From Fratercula arctica (taxonomy: Eukaryota; Chordata; Aves; Charadriiformes; Alcidae), in contig CANTUZ010000010.1 of assembly GCA_947846985.1 (NCBI GenBank), positions 24,227,095-24,291,094 on the forward strand: a stretch of DNA of 64,000 bases, given 5' to 3'. Under the pieces are notes generated by a model. That model did not search any database. It worked only from the letters and a program-made list of their open reading frames with translations, and was not told where the DNA came from. The translations under genes and the position numbers were made by a program. The first letter of the stretch is position 1; each line of letters starts with the position of its first letter. Shown here one piece after another: positions 51,521 to 62,893 of this stretch.

Positions 51521-54500
51521 GGGAAATAAAGGAAATCATGATGCCAAACAGTGTACCTAAATACTTTCTTATCAATAATGCGTTACAGAAGATTTCATTT
51601 TTCCTTGGGGAAGTATAACTGAAACTAGTTCTTTCTTTGTGAGCAGATTATTGTTATGAGCTGAAACCACTGATAATATAATACATTTAAGTAGATCATG
51701 GTGGTAGCTCTGAATGCTATACCTAATTATCTAATATAGGCAATTGTCTCACTTCTAATGTTATTTAAATTATTAGTTGTAAATTAAATTTGCTAAAGTT
51801 TTCAATGCCCTTGGTGGTAGAACAGAAAAAGCTAGTGGCCAAGTAGATGTCATTCTATTCAGACTTCTAAAAGCTTTAACAATATATAACTCTTTGTAGA
51901 AGCTTAACTCCTCTGCTGCTCTCACCAGTGGGGCTGTGGTTTTGATGGGCTCTTACGGAGCCAGCTGTGCAACAAGGCTGCTCCGCATGCTCTGTGTTCC
52001 CTCTCCCTTGGCAAGGCCTAGGAAAGACTGAAATGTGCCACCTGGAGACTCCAAGTTAGTGAGTTGCAGGGTGCAGTTCACTTGAAAAACACAGATACCA
52101 CACAGGCTAATATGGTTTCCAAAAGTGCTCGCAAATTAAGACATGAACCAGACAAAAAGAAAAAAAGAGACAGTCCAGCAAACAAAAAGAGACAAGGTCT
52201 GCAGATGAAGTCACTTAAAACTCCTGTTCCTCTCAAAAATGGTTTAGTATAACTAAAAAAGGGTTGAAGGGGAATAAGGGACTTCAATTGGTATTTCATA
52301 AAATAAATGTACTGGGTAGAAACTAAATTGAATAATAAATGAAGTTAAATTTTATAACTCAGAGGCAAGTATGATAAGTTTTCAGATATCTTTGCCAAAG
52401 AAAATGCAGGAGGACAATTAGGTTGTGGGGAAAAAAAAAAGTTGGAAACCATTACTGGGAAAACATGAATAAGAGGATGCATGGAAAATGGTCAGTATCC
52501 TCAGGTCTGCTGTTCTGGATAACATGCATCTTTAGAAATAAAGGGAACTGAAAACGAATGTTTGTGATTCTGCTCAGGTACAAAAAAAGTTATGACCAGG
52601 ATTTATTTTCTTTTGCTATGTATTATCTTGATCTGTCCATGTTAAAGATGTCTTCTGACAAAATGCTTATTTAAAAATTCTTAAATCCTGGTGGTTTGCA
52701 ATAAAAGCTTTGGAAAATGTACTTATTTGTTTTCCAGAATCTTAACTTGAGGCTTGTATGGGATGCATTGATGATTATCTGCCATTGCTGTCATATTCCT
52801 GTCCTAAACCTACAAAGCATATTAAAAAAATCATGCGATCAGAAGATGAACAGCAGCTTCAGTTCACTTTTCCAGAAGATTTGCAAGGCAGCCTTTTAGA
52901 GCTCTTTAATTTGTAAAGACTTGATTTAGCTTAATAATCTTTGTCAGCCAAGTTTGACTTGCCTGTTGTAGGATCTGAAACTGAACTAGGGAGGAAAAAA
53001 AGGTCTTTGAAACTTCTCTGGATATTGTATACTTCATTTCATGTCTTCAGGATGTGTCTTTGTCCAGTGATATCTTGTATTTACATTTTAGGGAAATATT
53101 TGTCCTTTCTACAAGTTAAGCTAACAAATGTGCAGTCAAATATCAGTTCCAATAACAATGTGATGATTGTTCATGAATTTTGTTTTAAACACAAGAGTTT
53201 ACTTTTGGGAGTATTTTTAGCGTGGATATGCCTAATCTCTGAAAGTGATTTAAAGTAATCTGCCTTGATTTATGTTAAAGCTGACCAACAACATTTATAC
53301 AGAGTTATTGCCATCTCCACTAAGGTGACAGTATCTATCAGCTGTGTGATTCTCTTAAATTCTTCAGCCTTGATAACAAGCGTGCATCTCTATGCTGGTG
53401 GTCTTTGGCAATATGATCATACACTATTTTTTATGTAGAACTGTTCAGAGCACAATGTGAAGAGAGTGGTGATTGTGTAATAAGATGCCCTTGTCTATAG
53501 AGCATCATACACTGTGAAAGATGGGATCTGTGAAGATGAACGAGAAGAGAGATAGTGAAAAGTGAAGACATTCAATTCTCCTTTACAGCAGAACTGAGTA
53601 ATCTCCTGGAAGTTTGTATTCTAGTGTTGTGTGTAAATTTTCTAACTTTCAGTGATTTTTTTTTTCCAAGTGACTTGTGATCTTAATGTGCTGAGTACAT
53701 GCAACTGTAAGTAGATGAATGGGAGTTATACTTTGAACATATTAAGTACTAGATACACCTGGATACAACCGGGTCCAAAGCATAACAAATTGAGCACTCA
53801 AAATTAATATATATTTTTACCTTTGCTCTCATGGAAAGAGGATAATTATACCTTTAATCTCAGTGGGAACCTATGAAAATATGTTTGTATGTACTTGAAT
53901 ACAAGTGCTTCACTATAGGAATTTATGTCGCAAAATACTGCCGAGAAAGCCAATAATTCTGTCTTCATAAATGGTGTATATGTAGAATGTGAAGGGCCAC
54001 AAGCTGAATAGGAAGATGAAATAGAAAGAAACACACACAAGAATGACCCAGACTCTTATTTCCAGCTTTTCTTAGCTTTAAAGTTGCTTAAAAGGAACTA
54101 AAGCTTAGTTCCAAAGCTTTTGACTTTGAAACTTGAGTGATTTTAACATAAGGATTTTGTGTATCATTAATACAGTTTCATACATTTTGTATCACTCTCT
54201 TTTGGGTACAACCCATTTTGCGTTGTACTGTAATTTGAAACTTTAGCTGTTTTGCTTACAGTTCAACTGTTTCCACATTAGAATAGATCAGTCAATTGAG
54301 AAATCCAATCTTAAATCCAGGAAATAGAAATTAACTGAAATGTGTTGGAAGTTAATTTTTTCCTTTTTTTTTTGTATTTATCTATATGTAATGTTTGAAT
54401 CATGAGACATCTAATAATGGTGTAATATTACCTGTTATCTCAAAATACATGTTACATTATATTTTAATGAATTATTTTAACTCTGTTGTTAATTAGTAAA

Positions 54501-55207
54501 GGAGAACAGAGTTACAAGTGGAGAAAAAGAACCTTATGAATGAAAATCAAATTACTATATTTTATTAATGAGGTGATGATAATTTATAATGGTATAATTA
54601 TGTTGACAGTATGTAACTAGTTGTTTCAGGAGTTCTTTTTTGTTTTAAAAAAGCATGCATACATGCATAACTTACCCTGACACTCTTAGGTATGTGCCAC
54701 TGTGCATGAGAATATTCTATATAGCACTCCAGTAGCTCTCATTGTAAGTCATTGAAAAATAGCAAGTGATATGTCATTTTCACAGTAGGAGTTTAGACTT
54801 GCATGATATAAAGGCAATAGTTACATCATGATCTAGGCGAACTTCCTACCATCTATGTTTATGCAGTAAAAAAGTGTATGTACTTATGTCTCTAGTTCTA
54901 TATGGAGGTAAAAAACTTCTGTGGAAACTGCCTTCCAGTTTTCAGTTGCCTTTGTGATTGATGGCTTAGTCTTATATTTTCAAAACAAGTATTTCTAAAT
55001 GTGAGAAGAATGTTAGCTACTTTTGGTAACATGATGCTGACTGCTGTAGAAGTTTCCTTATGTTTTCAAGTATTTTATATTTATGTATATTGTTCATAAT
55101 GGACTTCTATTTAAAGCTTAACATTATAATTTCCCTTTATAACGAATGAGAACTTATTAATAAAAATCTTTGTTAAAGAAAAAGTTTTGTGAAATGGACA
55201 CGGTCCT

Positions 55208-55248
55208 CAACAGTTATGGAAAGTTAATTCAACAACTATGGAAAGTTA
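55208..55248 (+). repeat. Two-copy 22-bp tandem duplication
   Basis: CAACAGTTATGGAAAGTTA at 55208-55226 is followed by CAACAACTATGGAAAGTTA at 55230-55248, differing at two positions. A small local duplication. Confidence 0.8.
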
Positions 55249-55601
55249 CATTTTAGAAATAAACGCGTATTAGCAATATAAATATGTTTTAAGAGGAGTG
55301 TAAATGTTCCAGATGTTCCCAGTATTCACTATTGACCACAATTACATATCACTGCTAAATTGCCTCCTCCAAAAGCAAGTTCTGCAAACCTAGTTCTGCC
55401 TTCAAGTATAGCACAAAGCCGCAACATAGTCACTTTTAAACCAGGGGAAGAAGAGATCAGGGATATAAGAATGTAAGCTGTCAATACACTGATTCTAGAC
55501 CAGTTAAACTGCCATCTGTTGTTATGTAGATAGATATATACACTGTAGCAAAAACCTGTATTTATTTTGCTATATATAATATACCTTTCATATATATGTA
55601 C

Positions 55602-55623
55602 ATATATATATATATATATATAT
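55602..55623 (+). repeat. (TA)n microsatellite
   Basis: Eleven AT dinucleotides in a wider AT-rich block (about 55533-55629) that also contains TATATATAATATA and TCTATC units. Likely polymorphic. Confidence 0.95.
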
Positions 55624-57072
55624 CTATCTTCCTGATACTTGGAGTGGTTTTTTTTTTGTTTTATTATTACTTTTGTTTTTATTATTATTCTTGTATTAGT
55701 TAAAAATCAGAGTAAAGTGGTATTGGAGGCCATATTTGTTACTTCTATATCAGCTCCTTAGATATTATTGAAGGATAGCAGCTCTCAGTATTTGTTTGGT
55801 TACTACAATACTTTAAGCACAACTTGCATTTGGCTCTGTTTTGACAATAGAAGTTAATCTTGTATGGTTTTTGTTAAAGCACTGTTGGAAAAAATATCTT
55901 ATTGAGCTATTTGTGGTGTTTTTTTAAAAGATGTTTAAGATTTCACATACAGTTTAACTGATCACAGATGAAACTGTAAATTAATACCTCATGAGTTTTA
56001 CTGACTGCAGGGCATTGTTTGTAATTCAAAGCTGCTTTGTTCCTACCCACTAGGAAAAGACCCTGTTCAAGCAAACAAATTAAAGAGTTCACCGTGATAT
56101 AAAACTATTTATTAAAACTGAAAACTCTAATTTTGAATTTATTATTTCACTGTGACTTTTATAGTAATCTATTTAGAAAGTATTTTTAAAAGTCTAAATC
56201 TTTAGGCTGAAATAAAAGAAATAAAATTGGTTTAATTGTTGGTCTTAATCCACCTTGGTCAGAATTTTGTACTCAAAGAATTACATGGCATAAAAAAAAA
56301 AAGAAGAAACCTTGTAAGTTGCTTCAGTTCAGCTTGTTCTTTGATGAGATGCATTTCCATTCCTACTGACTTGTATATGGTCTTGATACAAATAACAGCT
56401 CTATAACAGAAAACTTTCAGGCGTGTTTCATGTATAAAGTTTCTTTTTCTCACTACCGCTGGCCATTCTTACCTTAGAGTGTCAGGACGAATAGGTTTAT
56501 TTACAATGTCCTTTTTTGTCTTCTCTAATCTCAGAAAGGATTTGGAGGGAGGCCTTTCTTCATACTTTTACTATTTTTACGGTATGATTAGTGAGTAAAA
56601 ATTGGAGAGGGAAGTAGTTTTACACAATTTGAGATGTTTTTCATATAGTGAGACTAAGTCAGGAGCTCCTGCTAGAAAAAGATAGGCTTTGTGAACAAAA
56701 TCAAGCTCTTGCAGAGGTGTTCCCCTGGTGGCATATCCAAAGTTACAGAGGAGTCACCCACCATCTTCTGTCAGGTAGAGACACTTTCCTTAATCTCTCA
56801 ACTTGGTCATGTTCTCTGTGGATCATCCCACAAGCCTACACACACTACAGAAAATGTACTTGAAATGTGTTTGAATTGGGTAGTGTTGCTGTAAGGTGGT
56901 GAACATCACCGGCCAGCCTTTGGTGTAAGGGCCAAACGTTTTTCTGCAAGTGGTTCAGCTGCTCTAACATAAATGTAATACTCTGCTCAAGTCTTCTCAA
57001 CAACAAAGCAGTGTGTCATGGTGACAAAGGCTACTTAGAACAGCTGAAATGGCTCATGTACCTCTGCTTGGT

Positions 57073-57780
57073 CTTATGTAAGAACATAGTTATGGTCACA
57101 TCCAGTCAGTTCAAAGGCTCAATTACTTGTATTTGAGACTGGAGTGAAGGACTGTGAAATTTAGCAAGCATTACTGAATTTCTGTATTTGTGTTGAATAT
57201 TATCCCAGCTTCCAACAAATAGCATTTACACAGTCTGTGAAATGGACACGATAGGGATTTTAGGAGGTGGGGACGGTTTTTCTTTCTTACCAAATTTTGC
57301 TGGATGTTTTGTCCATTAACTTATCCAATAATTTCTTGACTCTAGTATGCGTCTAACATTCATGGTCTGTTAAGGAAAGAGTGCAATAGCTTCACTCTAT
57401 ATTTTGCAGAAGTATATTCTTTTCCATGTTTGTAATCTGTCACTAGCTTGGTTCATTTATGCCTTTACGTCCTGTATTATGAGATGATGTGAATAATAAC
57501 TGATTCCAGTGATGAATTTATAGATTTTTGATTGTTTCTCTCCATAGTTTACTGTTCTAGCCTGTGTCCCAATTGTCTTCATTAATGTGAAAGCATTTCC
57601 ATGACTTTGATTATGCCTGTTGCTCTTCTCTGTATCTGTTTCAGTCTCTTACGGTTTCCCTTTTAAGGTGGTGAGGACCAAAGCTGCTGATGGTGTTCAT
57701 ACTGTTGATTTTGACTCTGCCATGATGGTGTTCTCCATTTTTATTAGGAAGATCAGAGAACAATCATAACATTGAGATGT
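57073..57780 (-). mobile_element. Ancient CR1 relic (CR1-L3-like)
   Basis: The plus strand follows, in order, the reverse of an old amniote CR1. It opens with TATGTAAGAACATAG and GTCAGTTCAAAGG (the 3' end), then AACTTATCCAATAATTTCTT, then a TATTATGAGATGATGTGAAT block. Next are TGTCTTCATTAATG, TGTTGCTCTTCTCTGTATC and AAGGTGGTGAGGACC, and finally a segment ending near TTTTTATTAG. Sequence beyond 57780 may belong to it up to about 57960. Identification is by remembered consensus order. The copy is heavily diverged and partly deleted. Confidence 0.65.
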
Positions 57781-58155
57781 TTTTTCAACCTGGCCAATCT
57801 TATACGTGAGGAGTAGTATTTGGATCAGGGTCCTTTATTGTTTTAGGACTGTTTTTACTTCATGCACACCCATGCATCACTCTTGACATCCTCTTAAAAA
57901 ATAAGTTTTCTAAAATTGGTCACTTATATCAACCTCAGGACGTTCAGGATGCCCATGGAAACTCTCTTATTCTGGTCTTGTCTAGCTGTTCAAAACTGCT
58001 CTTTGAGCTATTTTTATAGTCCTTGTGGGCTCTTGCATTATTCTCATCTAGCTTAATACTGGAATGTCTACAGATCTACAAAAATATGCATGGGTTGGGG
58101 TTTTTTTTTGTATTCTTACATGTGTTTTCCTTTTTCCTCTCTTACTAACAGGAGA
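57781..58155 (+). other. ADK: Intron 3 sequence beside an ancient CR1
   Basis: The first 180 bp may be a further decayed extension of the neighbouring CR1 relic. The rest shows no recognisable feature. Confidence 0.4.
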
Positions 58156-58262
58156 TTTAGGTAGAGCTTTGAGGTTTGGGTTTTTGGTGTTGGTTGATGT
58201 GTTGGTTTTGGTGGTTGGGTTTTTTTGGTTTTTGTTTGTTTGGGGTTTTTTTTGTAATATTT
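58156..58262 (+). repeat. G/T-rich low-complexity tract
   Basis: About 100 bp almost without A or C in its core, made of GGTTTGGG, GGTTGGG and GGGG units separated by T runs. It has quadruplex potential on the plus strand and is the source of long spurious frames on both strands (58064-58324 and 58116-58487). Confidence 0.8.
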
Positions 58263-58639
58263 TTCTTTATTTGTTAAAGGGAAAGTTAAAGGAATGTTTC
58301 TACCACTTGGAGAAGTGGTTGTGATTGCTTTGGGTTTCTGTGGAACTTCATTACAGTTGCATGACTTCTTGAACAGCTGGATATTCTTTATCTTCTGTAA
58401 CCTTAATGTGAAAGATTGTTTGAAATGAAATGAGTTGTTGACTTCAGTTTTCTTCAAAGCTTCAGTGTGCAGTGAGCTCCTTTGCAATCTCCTTGTGTGT
58501 TGGTTTCTCTCCTGCGGGAGCTTTTGTGGTGTTACATATAGAAGACTTAAGGCACGTTCAACCTAGAGATAAGAAAACTGAGGAAATGTCATTTGGTTTT
58601 CTCCTGTACTTTTAATTATAGGCACGGATGGTTGGTATG

Positions 58640-59130
58640 AGCCTCTAATCCATTGTATAGCACCAAGCTAAACATATGTAGTTGAGATCTAAAAGTTTGT
58701 CTAACTGCTCTCAAAATAGGAGTGAAGGAGATTCTCCCTCGTCTAGGTAGGGTGTCTCCCTAGTGTGCATGTGGTTAGCTTTCTGTAATGTATAGTCTAA
58801 GTCTTCGTTAAGCTCATTTCTGCCTGCTTGCAAGAGACATGAAGAAATGTTGCTTGATTTCTTTTAAGAGTCATTATTGAACTCTCCGTCTTGTTTCTAG
58901 ACATTTCTTTCTTGACTAAACTCAGTTTCTTCAATCTTTTCTTATACATCATGTTTTAATACCTCTTACTGTACTTGCCTTCCAATTAATTCTCTGAAGT
59001 GCTTTCATCTTGAAGTAGACTACCAAAATTGGGCTTGACAGTTGAGGTCTTCATTACTATTGAGAAGAAAAGAGTTCATTTTCCTTGCGTCTAACATATG
59101 TCATCCTTACTACTGTATTCTAGAAAAACA
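58640..59130 (-). mobile_element. Ancient CR1 relic (CR1-L-like)
   Basis: On the plus strand the blocks TTTGTCTAACTGCTCTC, AGTGAAGGAGATTCTCCCTC, the TTAGCTTTCTGTAATGTATAG segment shortened by decay, AGTTTCTTCAATCTTTTCTT, CTACCAAAATTGGGCTTGAC and TGAGGTCTTCATTACTATTG appear in the same order as in the reverse of an old CR1 3' half. The end lies near TACTGTATTCTAG. It is a different piece and probably a different subfamily from the relic at 57073-57780. Confidence 0.65.
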
Positions 59131-62100
59131 CATGCCCTCCTGCTCCCGCAACTCCCTCAGCTGCTACAATGGGGTTATGTTGCTGACTGGTTTTTACTTT
59201 TTTAATCCTCCTTTACCTTCAGACACCTTCCTCTGCCTCCAGTGGTGCTGCTGCCTAATCCCAGTTGCTTCCTCTTTGGTCCTTGTTCCTTAAACTTCTG
59301 TTTCATCAGTGCTAGTCCTCAATAGCTTTCATTTTAAATGATTTTTAATTTTTTTTTCTTAATTGTATTGGGAACATTGAGCAAAGTGAATATTTTTTTT
59401 TTTTTGCATTTGTTTAGGTTTTGCTAAGTTTAGGTGCCTGATTATCTAAAAAATACTGACTGAAAATCAGAACAGGATAATCATGTCTGGACCAAGCCTG
59501 AGATGTAATTTGATTATATAGAAAATTACAGATTTAGTTGATGCTTTTCAGTTACTGGTGTAACAACTTAAGAATACTTAGTTTTATTTTGTATTTCCTG
59601 AGTTTGCTTTTGAGATGTCACGTGAGAAAATGCCAGGAACGTTTTTTAAGTTGAGATTTATTGTTTACTTTTCCTCTGTTCCCTACTAGGCCAGTTATCT
59701 TGTGGAAGAAGAAAATACATATAGATTTGTAAGGAAAATGTTGATATCCAATTAATGGTCACTGTGTGATAGTTAACTACCAGGTGCTTATGCACTGGTG
59801 TTTTGTTACAGCAGCTTTCCAGACATAGAAATTAACCTTCAGTGGTCTGTAGCTGCTGAATTCCCATGTTTTCTGGTCAATAATGTATTTCTATATTTCA
59901 TAAAGACTGGAGTTTTTTGGTTTTGTGGTTTTTTTTTTTTTTTTAAATTCTGGTTTTGCTAGGGCTGAGGGTAAGAAAGTAATTTTCTTCCTCCTTCATT
60001 CCAGCCTTCTTTGGGGGGGGGGGGGAGCGGGCGGAGATAAATTTTCATGCACAACTCCTTTGATGAAATGCTGCTTTTTAGAAGTATTGTTCAGCAAAAG
60101 AGCTGGTGTGATTCTGTGAAATTTAACAGCTGACCCTAAACGGCTTAATAATAGCATGAAAACTAACACAGAGTATCACTAAACATGTCTTGTTAGTGTT
60201 GTAGTGGCAGGGTGTGTACAGACAGGGAAGTCAAAACGACTGGTTTATCAGAGGGAGCCTCTCGATGTTGTCATATTTGGGTAAAATGTTTGGATTTTTC
60301 CTTTCAATCCATGAATTGTTGTTCTGCGTGGAATTAGCCTTTTAGTGCTGCTTGGAACATAGCTTTTTGAAATGGTTTATGCAGTATTATTCCCTTGCAG
60401 CTTTTCTGTAACTTGTGATTTTTTTGGGTGGTTTCCCACCCCCCCTGCCCTGTTCATTGCATATGCTAATTTTTTTCCCCAAAAGGTGACCCTCTGAGGT
60501 CGTGCCTATGAAGCGAAGAGATGGACTGTATTGTCATAGGCTGTGGGATGAGTTATTTTTAGCTGTTGGCATTTCAGGCTGGAACACTTCATTCTGTTGT
60601 GCTTGTTAATGAGTCATCTGGAGAAAATGGGCTTCTTGCTTTCAGAGAGGGTCTGTAGCAAATAATAATAGGCTAATCTCTGCAGGAGATATTCTGTCAA
60701 GTAACTAAAGCTTCAACTAGAAAATATATTGAAATGGAGACTTATCATCTCCCTGTAAGAATAAGCATGCACTCACTATTATTATTATGGCATTATGATG
60801 TATATGAAAATCTCAAAATCTGGAAAACTGATGAAGAGCCTAGTAATGGTATATTAATGAAACATTTTTGAGAAAGAAGGTTAATTGAAGAGATGGATAC
60901 ATAGTTGCTTCCTAATTCAGAACATAGTTCACTTACTGAAATCTGAAGATGCTATGTAGTTCTAGAAATCTTCTGGAAAGATTCCTGACTAGATAAGCCC
61001 TGTATAAGGCTTGCATTCTTGAGAAACCCCCAAATTCATAAACACTGACTGTGTTATTTTTAAGGATTATCCAGCATCTTTGGTTTTGTCCCTACTGAAG
61101 AATATATTTTAAATATATTTTTTTTTTGCTTTCTGTGTGCAATTCAGTCTCTCCTTTAACCTTTCTCTTAATGTGTGAAGGTTTTGTGCTGATACAACGT
61201 GGTAGACTTATGTAGGTGGTAGGTTAATGCTTTCTTGGTTTAAATTTACTGACTGGTTACCAGTTCAAAATAATTTAAAATAGCACTAGGGGTGAAGAAA
61301 AATAGATGTTTTAACAGTGTAGTTGAATTGACATGAACCATTTATATTATTGTAAAGAACAAAAAAAAGATTTAGATTGTGGTTAACAACTGTCACCATT
61401 GTTTTGGACTTTGTGTTAATAGAGAGTATTACTCAGATAAAATGTTGCTTAATCCGAGTGATGCATGGAAACAATTAGTTTATAATATGGTTTTGGAACA
61501 GCTCCGTCTGCAAAACTTTCTGATATTTTGTCGACTCCGAGTTAGAACCTGAACTTTGCAACTTGGTTAACTTATTTTTTACTGTTTTGATGTATTTATA
61601 GATAAAAGTACAAATTGTAAAGTTACTATAGTAAAATATTTCTCTGCCAGGTGTGAGTGTGCATATGTCTTTTTTTCTTTTTGGTTGGCTCTTTACAGCC
61701 AGCTTAATAGGATTTGTACTACAGCTTTAGATAATCGAAACTGTAGCAAAGATAAGGTCTAAGATCTCTTGATTACTGAATACTTTTAATATTAAAATAT
61801 TCTTGGCAAATATTCTATTAAATTTTCACTTTGATGTGAGCTGGAGTAAGTTGATGCTTGTGAAACAGCAGTTTCAATTAGCATTCACTAAAGGTTTATT
61901 GACAGTTAACACCTGGTCTCTACTGTGCCAAGTGGGAAGCATCTATTACAGTCTCATATGATTGTTGCATAATTAGGATTATGATTTCTAATTTGCTTTT
62001 AATTTTGTAAATATAGTCTTATTTTCAGAACCACGCAGTGTTACTTGTTTCTCTGCATTTTTATTGTAGTACAAAGTTATGATGTTAAAAGGATTAAGAA

Positions 62101-62508
62101 ATATACTACTTCCTAATATGAAAAACAACTTGCCCTTTTGTTGATTGGTTAGCAAAGAAATTTAGACATGAAGAATCTACTGGTAGGTCTCAGAAAGCAT
62201 GTATTCTTCCCATACTACTTATGAGAAGCAAACAGAAAATGACACAGTTTTTTTGGAAGTAGTATTCTTGTATAGAAGCTGCCAAATGTATACTGGGAAC
62301 ATCAGGAGCAAGTGTAAATGTTTTTGTAATACTGCTGAGAAATAACAAAGGAAATGACCTCGTTCCTTAGTGCTCCAGAACATACTTTGGCACATTCAAG
62401 GATGAAGAAGGTAACTGCTACGTATTTTTCCCTGCCTGCAATGTCTTTTGACCCTTATTGGCTATGCATAAGGGCAGGGAGCTGTTTCTGGCTACTGTGT
62501 TTTGCAAC
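59131..62508 (+). other. ADK: ADK intron 3 before the 62.5-kb LTR
   Basis: AT-rich intron with T runs and one G13 run. Small open frames without recognisable products. Nothing else is evident. Confidence 0.6.
60013..60025 (+). repeat. G13 homopolymer
   Basis: Thirteen G followed by AGCGGGCGG. A short G-rich patch. Confidence 0.95.
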
Positions 62509-62514
62509 AAATAC
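62509..62514 (+). repeat. Target-site duplication, left copy
   Basis: AAATAC directly before the TG that starts the LTR. Identical to the six bases after the terminal CA at 62888-62893. Confidence 0.85.
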
Positions 62515-62800
62515 TGTGGAAGGATTTCTAATACAACGAGGTCACCCTATGAACACTCCAAGCACTGAGGAGTTGGTAGCAGCTGTGTAGGCCTGCCTTG
62601 ACATGAGTTTAAGAAAGGTTACTGTCGGACATGAGATAAGGAGGTGCTGACCAGAAAGAAGTGTAACAAAGGAATTGAAAACATCATACGTCAAGAAAGG
62701 TCGACCAATGACAAGAAAGAATTAAGCGCGTGGACAGCTCGTGAGGATAACATGCAGCCAATTAGTAGGAGTTAGAGCGCGTGAACAGAAATCATAATAC

Positions 62801-62806
62801 TATAAA
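62801..62806 (+). promoter_or_regulatory. LTR TATA box
   Basis: TATAAA 17 bases before the polyadenylation hexamer. If used, transcription would start close to or just after the AATAAA, an arrangement seen in retroviral LTRs whose poly(A) signal lies in U3 or a short R. Confidence 0.5.
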
Positions 62807-62822
62807 TGTAACACTTAGGTTG

Positions 62823-62828
62823 AATAAA
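62823..62828 (+). terminator. LTR polyadenylation signal
   Basis: Perfect AATAAA on the sense strand of ADK intron 3, followed about 20-45 bases later by GT/T-rich sequence (ATTGGTCTGCATGTTATTG) that could serve as the downstream element. It is a plausible premature polyadenylation site for ADK pre-mRNA. Confidence 0.55.
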
Positions 62829-62887
62829 GTGGCATTAACCTGATCACATTGGTCTGCATGTTATTGCTCGAGCCTTCCGCGTCAACA

Positions 62888-62893
62888 AAATAC
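62888..62893 (+). repeat. Target-site duplication, right copy
   Basis: AAATAC directly after the LTR terminal CA, matching 62509-62514. Confidence 0.85.

Larger units (their letters stand above)
51521..57072 (+). other. ADK: ADK intron 3, AT-rich part
   Basis: Very AT-rich intron with a TA microsatellite and a small tandem duplication. Open frames such as 52064-52252 (Lys-rich) and 52941-53258 have no recognisable family. Nothing else is evident. Confidence 0.6.
62515..62887 (+). mobile_element. Solo LTR, ERVK-like (6-bp TSD), sense to ADK
   Basis: A 373-bp element beginning TGTGGAAGG and ending GTCAACA, flanked by perfect 6-bp direct repeats AAATAC. It contains TATAAA at 62801-62806 and AATAAA at 62823-62828, followed by a U5-like stretch, so its transcriptional sense is plus. 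Six-base duplications and short LTRs are typical of avian class II (ERVK/alpha-like) elements. No internal retroviral sequence is present, so the provirus has been removed by LTR-LTR recombination. CpGs are still fairly frequent and the duplication is perfect, which suggests a comparatively young insertion. A 78-codon open frame (62354-62590) that crosses the boundary is spurious. Confidence 0.88.

Noticed and set aside
58116..58487. 123-codon minus-strand frame rich in Lys, Thr and Pro
   Set aside because: Produced by the G/T-rich low-complexity tract on the other strand.
62354..62590. 78-codon open frame near the right LTR
   Set aside because: It runs across the target-site duplication into the LTR, so it cannot be an ancestral coding unit.
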